DNA from: Lachnospira sp. UBA3790
GTDB lineage: Bacteria > Bacillota > Clostridia > Lachnospirales > Lachnospiraceae
DNA length: 64,000 bases
Assembly (NCBI GenBank): GCA_002369135.1
Contig: DFEY01000002.1
Span: forward strand, 371,840-435,839
Direction: 5' to 3'
The position numbers and the translations under genes are program-made. This document shows, in pieces, positions 17,328 to 27,500 of this stretch. Under the pieces are notes generated by a model. It saw nothing but the letters and a program-made list of their open reading frames with translations. It made no database searches and was not told where the DNA came from. Every line of letters starts with the position of its first letter. Position 1 is the first letter of the stretch.

Positions 17328-18695
17328 TTACAACTCTGTGGTAAATCTATCTAAAAATAGTTTAACTGCGTCCTCTGCTATCTTTTCAGGCTCTTGTTCC
17401 GCGTTCAATGTCTTAAATCGTTTCTTTCCCTTTGCCAGTTTTCTATAACCATCCAAAAGTTCTTGAATCATCTCTTTTGATAGTTCCTGCTTTCTTTTGT
17501 AGATGACATCTGCACTGGCATCTAGAAAATAAACTATCTTTGGCCTAGGCGTTAAGAATACGAAAAATCTTCTAATCCACCTTGGAAGATTGAGCCTACT
17601 TCTTTTTGGATCCACGATAAAATCGTAACTGTATCTATCGAACAAGACGTGCCTATCATAATGGACGTCCTGTCTAACACACTTCATATATCCAAAAATA
17701 TAATCGAATGTGTAGTAGGCAATTCTAAAGAATGAACTTATAGGATTGGCTGGTTTTAGTCTGTGAGGGTCGGTAAAGTTTTTGTCCTGCTTCATCACAT
17801 GTGCCTTCTCGCCCACCTCGCCTAAGTTAGGAAGCATAGTTGGTCTAAAGTGATACACATGCATTCTTGGCTCGTCCGGCGAATTCACATAATAATAATC
17901 TAGTTGTTTTACTATCTCGTCTATAAATGTAGACTTACCTGCTCCATCTGGCGCCACAACCGCACACACTCTTGCTTTTACTCTGTAGATGAAAACTATT
18001 CTCCACACTTTTTGCAAGAAAAATATAATGCTGTATTTTAGTGTTTTAAGAGGTCTTTTTCTTCTGACATACCTTCTTAACTTTTTAGTAAGCCTTTTTG
18101 AATCTTTTAAGACTCCGTCAAAGTCTTTTTCTTTTATCTTCTCTACTGTCTCGCTTGCAAATCTTTCATCTGTTAACTTAACTAGTTCTCTCTCAAACTC
18201 ATCCGGATATTTTTCAAATGTCTTACAAATTTCATCTTGATACTCTTTCTTTAACACCGGCTTTTTATACCCAAACTGTTTATAGATATAAATCATAATT
18301 CCGTTGTAGAATTCATTTAACACACGGAAGTTTTTATAATCTTGTGTATGCGTATAGAGCGCATCAAACTTATACACCTCGTAGCCCTTCGCAAAGTAGC
18401 CAGCTATCAGATCTATATGAATTCTTATTTTTCTTTTTATACTCATTCCATGAACGCAGTGAACGTTTCCGAATCTAACTTTATATACTCGCTCTATCCC
18501 ATTCTTCTTATAGGCATCAAGCAATATTTCTTTTGCCTCTTTTATCTTTTTTGGCTCGACAATAATATCAACATCTTTCGAGTCATTGCTTTCTGGTAAA
18601 CCTTCGTAATTTCTCAAGATGAAGTATCTAATGTTTTTTTCATTCAATTTTTCTACGCAATCTGAAAAGATATTTGCACAAACTGAATTCCACAT
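17328..18695 (-). CDS. Two-domain protein: nucleotidyltransferase-like plus thymidylate-kinase-like P-loop
   Basis: 455 residues. The N-terminal part (about 1-150) resembles the nucleotidyltransferase fold: IRYFILRNYEGLP, then DVDIIVEP as the metal-binding Dx[DE], and RIHIDLIAGYFAKG later. A basic linker (about 190-235) leads to a P-loop kinase domain with CAVVAPDGAGKSTFIDEI (Walker A near residue 248), DRHVLFDRYSYDF (DR motif of thymidylate kinases) and YFLDASADVIYKRK. Thymidylate kinase itself is about 210 residues and stands alone, so this is not a housekeeping Tmk. Similar two-domain proteins occur in capsule loci, where the substrate is not known. AAGGAA precedes the ATG. Confidence 0.75.
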   Translation of the reverse strand: MWNSVCANIFSDCVEKLNEKNIRYFILRNYEGLPESNDSKDVDIIVEPKKIKEAKEILLDAYKKNGIERVYKVRFGNVHCVHGMSIKRKIRIHIDLIAGYFAKGYEVYKFDALYTHTQDYKNFRVLNEFYNGIMIYIYKQFGYKKPVLKKEYQDEICKTFEKYPDEFERELVKLTDERFASETVEKIKEKDFDGVLKDSKRLTKKLRRYVRRKRPLKTLKYSIIFFLQKVWRIVFIYRVKARVCAVVAPDGAGKSTFIDEIVKQLDYYYVNSPDEPRMHVYHFRPTMLPNLGEVGEKAHVMKQDKNFTDPHRLKPANPISSFFRIAYYTFDYIFGYMKCVRQDVHYDRHVLFDRYSYDFIVDPKRSRLNLPRWIRRFFVFLTPRPKIVYFLDASADVIYKRKQELSKEMIQELLDGYRKLAKGKKRFKTLNAEQEPEKIAEDAVKLFLDRFTTEL

Positions 18696-18704
18696 AGCGT
18701 TTCC

Positions 18705-19475
18705 TTATCTCATTTTGTTCCTGGTCTTAACTTCTATTTTTCTCGCGCGCTCTTTACCCATCACCTTCACCAACGCATTTCTAGCCGTTCTAAAAATTGG
18801 TCTTCCCACATTGATCCAAAGTTTACTGTTGCCGCGTTTTCTCTCTCGCTCACTCATCCAACTGTTCGAGCATCTATGAATGGCACAAGTCTCATCAGTT
18901 ATTCTAAAATTATCTTCATCCAATTTTTTTGGATAGAAAAATTCTCGGTTGAATATTTCAAAACCTGCCACCGTCTGTCTCTCTCCACCCAGTTGCAAAT
19001 CATACTCTCTTAATACATCTGTTAGAACCGAGACATTTGCAATGTTGTCCATCGAGCCATCTTTCATCAAGAACTCGTGCTGTTCATAGTATTCCAGCAA
19101 TTTTTTTATCACTTGATTGTTTTTCTCTGCAGCTATTACAGCTGTTCCAATGAAGTGTCTTCTCTCAAATCCCATAAGCCCACTTCCATCTACCATCTCT
19201 GGAAACGGCTTTAGAATTTCAACATCTGTATCCAAATATAACCCGCCTTCTTCAAAGAGAACCTTTGCTCTAGCGTAGTCGCTCACAAATGCATACTGTT
19301 TCTTCTCGTATGCTTGTCGCGCAAACTTACAAGATGAATAATCAAAGTTGGTTTCGTCCCATCTTTTAATCTCATAATCTGGGAAAAACTTCTTCCAGCT
19401 CTCTATGCACTTTTTCTCTTTCTCTGGCATTGGTCCATTGCCAAACCAGCAGTAGTGAATTATTTTTGGAATCAT
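18705..19475 (-). CDS. Glycosyltransferase family 32 (capsular synthesis type)
   Basis: About 256 residues. The start MIPKIIHYCWFGNGPMPEK is the canonical GT32/Caps_synth N-terminus. An in-frame TTG at 19487 lies upstream, but GGAG six bases ahead of the ATG at 19475 decides for the latter. The DxD donor site is in GGLYLDTDVEILKPF, and the FVSDYARAKVLFEEGG region is intact. GT32 enzymes are GT-A fold, retaining transferases (mannosyl-, galactosyl- or GlcNAc-transferases). The C-terminus is strongly basic, which could aid membrane association. Ten bases before the nucleotidyltransferase-kinase fusion gene. Confidence 0.92.
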   Translation of the reverse strand: MIPKIIHYCWFGNGPMPEKEKKCIESWKKFFPDYEIKRWDETNFDYSSCKFARQAYEKKQYAFVSDYARAKVLFEEGGLYLDTDVEILKPFPEMVDGSGLMGFERRHFIGTAVIAAEKNNQVIKKLLEYYEQHEFLMKDGSMDNIANVSVLTDVLREYDLQLGGERQTVAGFEIFNREFFYPKKLDEDNFRITDETCAIHRCSNSWMSERERKRGNSKLWINVGRPIFRTARNALVKVMGKERARKIEVKTRNKMR

Positions 19476-19490
19476 CTCATTCTCCAACTT

Positions 19491-20870
19491 TTATTGGTAA
19501 AGTTTCTCCACTTCATCAAAAGAATTTCTAGTGTCTCTAAAATTAAACTCTCTATAAATACGTTTGTTATAAACTTCTAATATTTCTCTGTTTTTAATGA
19601 TATATAAAAGCGCCTGTTTAAGATCTTCTTTCGTAGGCTTAATAATCATTCCGAAGTGTCCTTCTTTTAACAAATCTTTTGCACCCACTCTAGTAGTCAC
19701 TAGCGCTGGCACCGCGTATGAAAGCGATTCTAAAACGGTAAATCCAAATGTCTCATAACAAAGACTTGGCGCTACTAGTAGATCTGCATTCTCATATACT
19801 TGATCTATCTGGCTCGGTTTATATGCACCTAGCACCTTCATATATCCGCTCACATTTCTAGGCTCGCTATAGACGTCTAGTTCAAAATCTCTTATGCCCT
19901 CTGCCCACAATTCATCTAGGGCTTCCTTGAGCATAAAATATCCTTTTATATCTCTAGCTGCTGCTGGAAATGCTATTCTTAGTTTTCCGCCGTAACCGCG
20001 TATCTTTCTTTTATCTTTAATATCACTGTTGCTAATATTTATAACTTTGCCCTTTGTCTCCGGAGGCAAATATCTCCTAAACACTTCTTTTGTCACAGAA
20101 CTATTGAAGTGAACTACATCAATAAACTTGAAAAATTGTCTGTAGAAATCTCTTAGTGCCTCGTACACTTCATCACTCAAGTCTTCCTGTTCAAATCTCT
20201 TCTCTGTGTTTTCTTCTTCCTCAAGGAAATTTGCATCTTCTTGGTAGAAGTCATCTCTATGATTTTTTCTTAACTTTTTCACTAGCGAAGAATCTTTAAA
20301 TCTTCTGTACTGACTAGACTGAAGAATTTTAATCTGATTCATCGATAGAGCATCTTTATTACAAGCTGCACATTTGCCACAGTCTCCATTACAAATATCG
20401 CCATCTCTGAACAATGTAATCTTTGGACAAATGCCGAAGTAGTCGTGTGTAGTAAACACAGTTCTAATACCCAGTTCCTTTGCCGCAATCAATAGTTCCG
20501 GATACAAGCCTTGGAATGTATGGATGTGTATAGCATCTGGTTCTATTCTCTCTAGGAGTTCTGTAAATGCCTCAGGATTTTCACAAGGCTCCATGAACTT
20601 ATCCACCTCTAATATTCCCTCGTCCAAAGGTACAGGTAGTGGATTTATCATCTCGATGCTCTCAAAAGTTACAGGCTCTCTATTTATTTTTTGCGTATTT
20701 TTACTTCTTTTAAAACGCACAAAATGACCGGTAAGATTCATCTTCCCCGGCCACATCATTATTACCTGATGGCCCTTTTCCTTTTGAGCCCAAATAAGGT
20801 CTACGCTGTATTTAGTTAGTCCTCCACTCCTGTAAGGTGGGAACCCTAAGGAGTAATGTAATATTCTCAA
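19491..20870 (-). CDS. Glycosyltransferase family 4 with large insertion
   Basis: About 459 residues. RILHYSLGFPPYRSGGLTKY opens a GT-B domain. AIHIHTFQGLYPELL and TTHDYFGICPK follow, then a cysteine cluster (C-x3-C-x2-C-x2-C) and an acidic, charged insert of about 60 residues before the second domain. The donor motif SLCYETFGFTVLESLSYAVP is intact. Start choice: GTG at 20876 has GAGGTGA only three bases ahead, whereas TTG at 20870 has it at normal distance and gives the usual MRILHYS start, so I prefer 20870. Donor and acceptor unknown. Confidence 0.88.
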   Translation of the reverse strand: MRILHYSLGFPPYRSGGLTKYSVDLIWAQKEKGHQVIMMWPGKMNLTGHFVRFKRSKNTQKINREPVTFESIEMINPLPVPLDEGILEVDKFMEPCENPEAFTELLERIEPDAIHIHTFQGLYPELLIAAKELGIRTVFTTHDYFGICPKITLFRDGDICNGDCGKCAACNKDALSMNQIKILQSSQYRRFKDSSLVKKLRKNHRDDFYQEDANFLEEEENTEKRFEQEDLSDEVYEALRDFYRQFFKFIDVVHFNSSVTKEVFRRYLPPETKGKVINISNSDIKDKRKIRGYGGKLRIAFPAAARDIKGYFMLKEALDELWAEGIRDFELDVYSEPRNVSGYMKVLGAYKPSQIDQVYENADLLVAPSLCYETFGFTVLESLSYAVPALVTTRVGAKDLLKEGHFGMIIKPTKEDLKQALLYIIKNREILEVYNKRIYREFNFRDTRNSFDEVEKLYQ

Positions 20871-20884
20871 AGTCACTCACCTCT

Positions 20885-22087
20885 TTAGGAATTTGTTTTT
20901 TCTGCTGTCTGCTCTTTCCCTAAAAACAACTCCTCATATTGGTCTGTTATATGTTCCCAGGTATAAAAACCTTCAACCCTCGCTTTTGCTTGAAGTCCTA
21001 ATTCATACCGTCTATCTATAGGTGTCTCATCACATTTATTTATAATGTTTCTAAGAAGCGCATACTCCTCATTCCAATAAATTGCTCCATCTTTTGCCAC
21101 TTCTTTATTGAATGAAACATCATACACTAAATTCACATCGGTTTCCCCTAGTGACTCTAATAAGCTAGGGTTCGTTCCACCCACTGAATGTCCATGTATG
21201 TATGCGTAAGCATTCTCACGAATCTTTTTAAGCAACTGCTCGTCATATAGTGTTCCAACTAGTTTTATTCTAGGGTTGCTATCTATTTTATATTCATTTT
21301 CCAACAAGTCATAAAGTGGTGTATTTTCATGACCGGAGATAATAACCAAATCTTTTTTAGTATCCGACATCAAAAATTCTTTTATGACTGTCTCGAAATT
21401 GTTTTCCGGTACAAATCGTCCCACCATCAAATAGTACTGACTAGGTCTAACTTGATGCTTGTCATACCACTCTACCACCTTTGGATCATCGTCTGATAAA
21501 GTGGATGGTGAAGTCTCGGCTCCGTAAGGAATAAAAGTGGTCTTTGGATTATATTTTTTATATTCTTTGTGAATATATTTTTCTATTGCTTGGCTATCAC
21601 AGATGAGAAGATCAGCATTTTTTACCATCTTCTTTTCAGAATATTTCCAATATCTTCTAATCCATTTACTCCACTTGCTTCTCTTCCACTCGTGGCCGTC
21701 CGGATTCACATAAAGTTTTCCGCCTAACTTATGAATCTTTTTGCGATACTTTTTTATGTAAGGACCAATCCTGCAAGCCAAAACATAAATGATTGGCTCA
21801 TCTATTTTGTTTTCTTTTATGTATCTCAAGCAATACTTGATAGAATCCACATCATAAAAGATAGCCTTTGCAGCGCTAGTAATTCTTTGTTTGATTGTAA
21901 AACAGTGTGCGCCATTATATTCATATGTCACATTATTAGGATCGTATGATTTAGCGTCTCTAATAGCTGACACATGATACTGTATGTCATCACTCTTTTT
22001 ATATTCAGTTAACTTTTCCACGAAGGTTTCGAACCCACCATATTGAGTAGGTATCCCCTTACTTCCCACAATAAATACATGTTTCAT
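20885..22087 (-). CDS. Rhamnosyltransferase of the WchF/Cps2T type
   Basis: 400 residues. The N-terminus MKHVFIVGSKGIPTQYGGFE is characteristic of the DUF1972 (Rhamno_transf) domain of pneumococcal WchF (Cps2T), which adds L-rhamnose beta1-4 to the priming glucose. The C-terminal GT4 domain shows YYLMVGRFVPENNFETVI and HGHSVGGTNPSLLESLG. It directly follows the priming sugar-phosphate transferase, as in pneumococcal loci, and the dTDP-rhamnose genes are in the same locus. The inference is that the repeat unit begins Rha-Glc-lipid. AAGAG precedes the ATG. Confidence 0.85.
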   Translation of the reverse strand: MKHVFIVGSKGIPTQYGGFETFVEKLTEYKKSDDIQYHVSAIRDAKSYDPNNVTYEYNGAHCFTIKQRITSAAKAIFYDVDSIKYCLRYIKENKIDEPIIYVLACRIGPYIKKYRKKIHKLGGKLYVNPDGHEWKRSKWSKWIRRYWKYSEKKMVKNADLLICDSQAIEKYIHKEYKKYNPKTTFIPYGAETSPSTLSDDDPKVVEWYDKHQVRPSQYYLMVGRFVPENNFETVIKEFLMSDTKKDLVIISGHENTPLYDLLENEYKIDSNPRIKLVGTLYDEQLLKKIRENAYAYIHGHSVGGTNPSLLESLGETDVNLVYDVSFNKEVAKDGAIYWNEEYALLRNIINKCDETPIDRRYELGLQAKARVEGFYTWEHITDQYEELFLGKEQTAEKTNS

Positions 22088-22148
22088 TTTTCTGCTCTTC
22101 CCGTTTTGATTTTATGTATCTCTTCACACAATCTATTTAATAATGTTT

Positions 22149-23612
22149 TTAATGACTTCCCTGTCTTTTGAATACTGCGATAAATGTCTTTAACATGATT
22201 TTGATATCTAATCCTATAGTCCAGTTTTGAATGTATTCGTTATCTAGTTTAACTATTTCGTCAAAGTTCGTGATATCTGATCTTCCGCTTACTTGCCAAA
22301 GTCCTGTTAGTCCAGGTTTAACAGCCAAGCGGGACTTATGTCTTAGTTCATACTTTTCGTACTCATCCATAGTAGGTGGTCTAGTTCCAACCACACTCAT
22401 ATCACCTTTTAAAATGCTCCATGCATTTGGAAATTCATCTAGTGACCATTCTCTCATTCTGTAGCCAAGACCTTTTCTCTTTCCGTCTTTTCCGCTTCCA
22501 AGCACTCTAGGGTCACCATCTATTTTGAACATGAGTCCTTCCATCTCATTTTGTTCCATAAGTTCTTTCTTTCTCTCTTCAGCATCCACATACATACTTC
22601 TGAATTTGTACATATAGAATTTTCTACCGTTCCTGCCGGCTCGCTCTTGTTTGAAGAAGATTGGTCCCTTAGGGTCAGCCTTCTTAATAAGCGGAGCCAG
22701 GAATATAAATAAAACAGCTGTAGCTAAACAACCAATTAGTCCAAAGAATATATCAGCCAATCTCTTTGCAAATATTGCAAGGGGAGATGCTGTGTTGATA
22801 CTAGTCGAAATAACTCTCGCGCTATTTAAGTGAGTAAACATAGTGTGTGGCATATCTTTTGCAAACAAGTTCATTACTACATAAACTGTAACACCCATGT
22901 TTAGGAAGTTATCCGCTAGCTGTCTCATCTCATCTATATGCTTTGTTCCTAGACAAATAACCACACCATCCACCACTTCGGTTACGCAGTAATCATACAT
23001 ATCTTTACCAACCGACACTATAGGCACTCCCTTATATTCATTTTCTTTGTATAGTACTGAATTAATATCTGGTTCTTTGGTAAGGCAAATTCCTTTGACA
23101 GAAAAACTTACATCTGTTCCATCCTGCAACTTCGACATAGCTTCATTTATATGTCTTTGATCTGTAACTAGCACAAACTGCCTCATATTTACACCACGCT
23201 TTGTGGTTCTGAGCAAAAACTTCTTCCACAAAATATGTACAAAGTAACTTAGTACTAAAAAGAACAATGGATATACAGCAATAATAAACCTTGATAGGTC
23301 ACCAATATATCCCATTAAAAAAAGTAGAAAGAATGATAAAGCCAATAGTTTTAAAGTATGTAATGCCACTTTTTTAAATTCAGTAAAGTAGCCTCGATAC
23401 AAAATGTCAGAATATGTGCTTGAGAATAATACTATACATAAATGTAAAAATGTGAGGATAAGTGCTATAGAACGATACTCCGAATAAATAAACATTTTCA
23501 AGTTTCTTGTTCGGATAATGTACGCCAAAATCATTGATACATTTAATAAAATTGCATCAATAATTATAAAATCTAAATGCTTCATCCAACTATATTTCGA
23601 CTTTATATGCAT
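22149..23612 (-). CDS. Undecaprenyl-phosphate sugar phosphotransferase (priming enzyme)
   Basis: About 487 residues. Four N-terminal membrane helices and a CoA-binding-like soluble region (about 130-265) precede another helix and the catalytic C-terminal domain. Catalytic-domain motifs: IFFKQERAGRNGRKFYMYKF, FRSMYVDAEERKKEL, REWSLDEFPN, MSVVGTRPP and KPGLTGLWQVSGRS. It belongs to the WchA/Cps2E/WbaP group, which loads glucose-1-P or galactose-1-P onto undecaprenyl phosphate, the first step of repeat-unit synthesis. The adjacent WchF-like gene argues for glucose. The ATG at 23612 has AAAGGAG six bases upstream. A farther ATG at 23639 would overlap the predicted transcription start, so I reject it. 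First gene of the 16-kb upstream polysaccharide unit. Confidence 0.93.
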   Translation of the reverse strand: MHIKSKYSWMKHLDFIIIDAILLNVSMILAYIIRTRNLKMFIYSEYRSIALILTFLHLCIVLFSSTYSDILYRGYFTEFKKVALHTLKLLALSFFLLFLMGYIGDLSRFIIAVYPLFFLVLSYFVHILWKKFLLRTTKRGVNMRQFVLVTDQRHINEAMSKLQDGTDVSFSVKGICLTKEPDINSVLYKENEYKGVPIVSVGKDMYDYCVTEVVDGVVICLGTKHIDEMRQLADNFLNMGVTVYVVMNLFAKDMPHTMFTHLNSARVISTSINTASPLAIFAKRLADIFFGLIGCLATAVLFIFLAPLIKKADPKGPIFFKQERAGRNGRKFYMYKFRSMYVDAEERKKELMEQNEMEGLMFKIDGDPRVLGSGKDGKRKGLGYRMREWSLDEFPNAWSILKGDMSVVGTRPPTMDEYEKYELRHKSRLAVKPGLTGLWQVSGRSDITNFDEIVKLDNEYIQNWTIGLDIKIMLKTFIAVFKRQGSH

Positions 23613-23643
23613 AGTGGTCTCCTTTGTCACATAGTTCATATAT

Positions 23644-23652
23644 ATTTTACCA
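23644..23652 (-). promoter_or_regulatory. Extended -10 promoter of the main polysaccharide unit
   Basis: Minus-strand TGGTAAAAT (TGn plus TAAAAT at 23644-23649) with no convincing -35. The predicted start near 23637 leaves a leader of about 25 bases that holds AAAGGAG and the ATG at 23612. Only about 20 bases separate it from the terminator hairpin of the upstream lipoprotein gene. Confidence 0.55.
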
Positions 23653-23674
23653 CAAAATAGGCCTAAATTAAATG

Positions 23675-23705
23675 AAAAGCGACGGCATTTTTACCGTCGC
23701 TTTTC
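23675..23705 (-). terminator. Intrinsic terminator after the SurA-like lipoprotein gene
   Basis: An 11-bp stem (AAAAGCGACGG with its complement) around an AT-rich loop, 50 bases after the stop codon at 23756. It separates the mfd-side genes from the polysaccharide unit. Confidence 0.85.
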
Positions 23706-23755
23706 TAATATTTATCGTATTCTCAGCCATTTTCGGCTTATGATTATTAGTGTCC

Positions 23756-24445
23756 TTATTCGGCGCTTTCTACTTGCACATCTTCATCTGTTTCCTCAGG
23801 CACTTCTGTAGCCAATCCTGTATCCTCTTCCACCTCTTTTAGGTTGAAAATATGCTCCCCAAAATTGATATCTGACCAGCATTTTTCACAATTTACTGAT
23901 GCGTCATCTATAAAGTCTTTGTAATACTTTCCGGCAGATCCTTTTTCTTCTGCTTCCATGATGTCTTCCATCTTCTGCGCAATAGCATCCTTTGTAAAAA
24001 TCTCTTTAAGTTTCCTTTTGGAAATGCCAATTTTATTCTTTAGTTTTTCACTAGTCTCCGAGAAATAGTTTTTAACTTTCTTGTCTACTTCTTCCTTCTC
24101 TTCCTTTTCTAACTTTACGTTGTAATCGTCCTTTTTAGCGTAGAAGCATTCTCTTCGGCAAATATCATCAAGAGTCTGACCCTTAACCATTCCCTGCCAA
24201 GTAGTCCCTTCCACTTTAGCATTCCAATCTATCTCTTTGCCTTCCGAGATAAAGTACACCTCGTAAGTAGCCTGTGAACTGTACGCATAGTACTTGGCCT
24301 CGTCCAAGAACACTTCGTTCCCATCCACTGTGATGGCTAGTCTCTCGTTATCCGGTAGCGTCGCATCATTCTTACTTCCGCAACCGCAGCCAGCCATGCC
24401 CATCACTAGGCCTATGCAAATTGTAAAAATTAATAGTTTCCTCAT
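23756..24445 (-). CDS. SurA/PrsA-like lipoprotein without a PPIase domain
   Basis: 229 residues. A signal peptide ends in a lipobox (GMAGC, Cys 20), so the protein should be lipid-anchored on the outer membrane face. The rest resembles the helical chaperone part of SurA_N/PrsA foldases: ITVDGNEVFLDEAKYYAYSS, then charged helices. The parvulin-type peptidyl-prolyl isomerase domain expected between the helical halves is absent. The tail (about 195-229) is very acidic. A foldase gene behind mfd is a common clostridial arrangement, so this is probably a reduced PrsA homologue. Confidence 0.65.
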   Translation of the reverse strand: MRKLLIFTICIGLVMGMAGCGCGSKNDATLPDNERLAITVDGNEVFLDEAKYYAYSSQATYEVYFISEGKEIDWNAKVEGTTWQGMVKGQTLDDICRRECFYAKKDDYNVKLEKEEKEEVDKKVKNYFSETSEKLKNKIGISKRKLKEIFTKDAIAQKMEDIMEAEEKGSAGKYYKDFIDDASVNCEKCWSDINFGEHIFNLKEVEEDTGLATEVPEETDEDVQVESAE

Positions 24446-24529
24446 AATTTATCCTTAAATCCAATATGAATTACCTTAATATTCCTTCATTAAAATCTTG
24501 TTAGAGATTATCTCTTTGTTGCGGACAAT

Positions 24530-27500
24530 CTACCCCTTTAATGTGGATAAATCTTCCACCACATCTCTTACTATCTCGATCAAGTCCCTAGACTTATCCT
24601 CTGGATAGTACTCAAAGCAGTTATCGTCCGGCACGAACTTCAACTTTCCTCTATATTCTCTCACAAGTATAGGTATTCTTTCAACATCTATTTTTGCCTC
24701 AGGCCACATGAACATTGTGATTTTGTTCTTGTTGCCCTTTATCTCTGTGATGAAGTTTTCGTGGGCCGCGTGCTTAATTAGGACAATCTTCATTAGGTTG
24801 TCTACCTGCGTTGGAATCTCACCGAATCTATCCACAAGTTCGTTTTGCATATCCTCGTATTCTTCCTGCGTTTCGATGCTTGCGATTCGTTTGTAGATGT
24901 CCATCTTTAGAGATTCGTTTGTAATATATGTTGGTGGGACAAATGCATCCTCATTTATATCTATCTTTGTCTCGAAGTCTTCCTTAGGCTTGTTGCCTTT
25001 CTTTACCTGAATCGCTTCCTCTAGCAATTTACAGTAAAGGTCATATCCAACCTCTCCCATATGACCGCTCTGCGAAGCACCCAATATATTTCCAGCACCT
25101 CTGATTTCTAGATCACGCATAGCAATCTTTACACCAGAACCAAGGTCTGTAAAACTTCTAATGGCACTAAGTCTCTTCTCTGCCACTTCGCTCAAGACTT
25201 TCTCGCGGCTATACATCATAAACGCATATGCATTTCTGTTTGACCTACCTACACGACCACGAAGCTGATAAAGCTGTGAAAGCCCCATTCTCTCTGCGCT
25301 GTGGATGATTATTGTATTCGCATTTGGAATGTCTAATCCCGTCTCAATGATAGTAGTTGAAACTAAAACATCAATATCACCATTTACAAAATCATACATT
25401 ATATCTTCAAGCTGGCGCTCACTCATCTGTCCGTGAGCATACGCAACCCTAGCATGTGGAACAGCCTTCTGGATTCTAGCTGCCATATTTGCAATAGTCT
25501 CTATCTTGTTGTAGACATAGAACACCTGACCCTTTCTGTAAAGCTCGCGATTTATAGCATCCCTAACAGTCTCGTCATTGTACTCCATTACAAAAGTTTG
25601 GATAGGCATTCTATCCTGTGGGGCCTCGGTCATAATACACATATCCCTAACGCCAATCAAACTCATATGAAGCGTTCTTGGAATAGGTGTAGCCGTCAAA
25701 GTGATTACATCTACACTATTTTTAAGTTCTTTGATGCGCTCTTTATGCTTCACACCAAAACGCTGTTCTTCATCTATTATTAAAAGTCCAAGGTCGTTAA
25801 ACTTCACATCCTTCGAGAGCAGTCTGTGTGTTCCAATAACAATTTCCACAGTTCCACTCTTCAAATCTTTTATAGTCTGATTAATGTTCGCCTTTGTCCT
25901 AAAGCGCGATAGCATCTCCACTCTCACTGGGAAGTCTTTGAAGCGCTGTACAAATGTCTTGTAATGCTGCTGCGCCAAAACCGTAGTTGGAACCAGGTAT
26001 GCCACCTGCTTTCCATCTTGCACCGCTTTAAAAGTAGCCCTTAGTGCCACTTCCGTTTTACCAAATCCCACATCACCACAAATCAATCGGTCCATGATTT
26101 TGGTACTCTGCATATCTTTCTTAACTTCCTTGATAGCCTCTAGCTGATCGTCAGTCTCCTCGTGGGTGAAAAGTTCTTCAAACTCTCTTTGCCACTCATT
26201 ATCTGGTGAGAATCTAAATCCAGTCCCCTTATCTCTAGTAGCATAAAGTTCTACCAACTCTTCTGCTATCTCATCGACAGCCCTCTTAACTTTGCCTTTT
26301 GTTCTAGACCATTCCTGGCCACCCAATCTATTTAGTTTAGGAGGCTTTGCCTCTGCATCCGCATATTTTTGAATGACATCTAACTGTGTAGCTGGCACAT
26401 ATAAAAAGCTATTGTTCGCATACTCAATCTTAATGTAGTCTTTCTTTATGTCCTCAACTTCCACTTCCTCTATTCCGCGGTAAATTCCAAGTCCATGATT
26501 CTCATGCACCACATAATCTCCCACGTTCAAATCTGCGAAACCTGAAATCACGCTACCTTTGTAAGTGCTTTTTCTTCGCTGGCGACGACGCTTCTCACCA
26601 AAAATGTCAGAGTCCGTAATCACGGCATACTTAAGCAGCGGATAAATGAATCCTGCCTTCAATCTATCCTTAACAAGCATTACCTCTTTGCCCTGGGGCA
26701 CCTTGTCCGAAACCTCGTTTTGCTCGACAAAGTAAGCGTTTAGTCCCTGGTCCATCAGTTCTTTTGCCATTCTCTTACCCCTAGTAGTCGAACTAGTTGT
26801 AATCAAAACTGCAAAGTCGCGCTTCTTATAGTTTTCCAAATCACTAACCAACATCTCAAAGTGGCCGTTGTACGAGTGCACATTCTTACACTCCATCTCC
26901 ACCTGAGTATCCACGTCAAAGGCCTTGGCCTTCTGTGCGATTGTGGTAAACATTACTTTTGCTTCTTTATTTATCTTTCGCAAGATATCTTCTTTGTCCC
27001 AGATAATATCAATCTGACCCGGTAGCACGTATCCTTTGCCGAGGCGGTTTGACATGCTCTCTGCAAATTCCATGCTAGTTGAACTTAGCTTCTCCGCCAC
27101 TCTGTTTGGCTCATCTATAAAGAACACTGGATTCTCAAAGTAATCAACCAAACTTACTAGATCGTCAAAGAAATAGTTTACATACGAATCATACGCCGGG
27201 CTAGTTGGGTCGATATCAACCGCTGTCAAAAACTCTTCCACAGTATAGCGAAGTCTGCTAGCAGCATCATCTCCATCTTCTGCGTTATCTTCCAGCTTTC
27301 CAGCCTGAGTTTCCAGTTCTTCCCTGATGGCTTTCACACCATTTTCAATCTGCTGCTCATCCAAAATATATTCATTTGCTGGATAAAGTTTTATGCTATC
27401 AATTTTCTCAATGGATCTTTGCGAATCCACATCAAAGCTTTTTATCTCTTCTATCTCATCGTCGAAGAAGTCTATTCTGAATGGAACCTCGTCTGTTAGA

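Noticed and set aside
17328..18695. Housekeeping thymidylate kinase
   Set aside because: The length, the additional N-terminal domain and the locus context do not fit Tmk.
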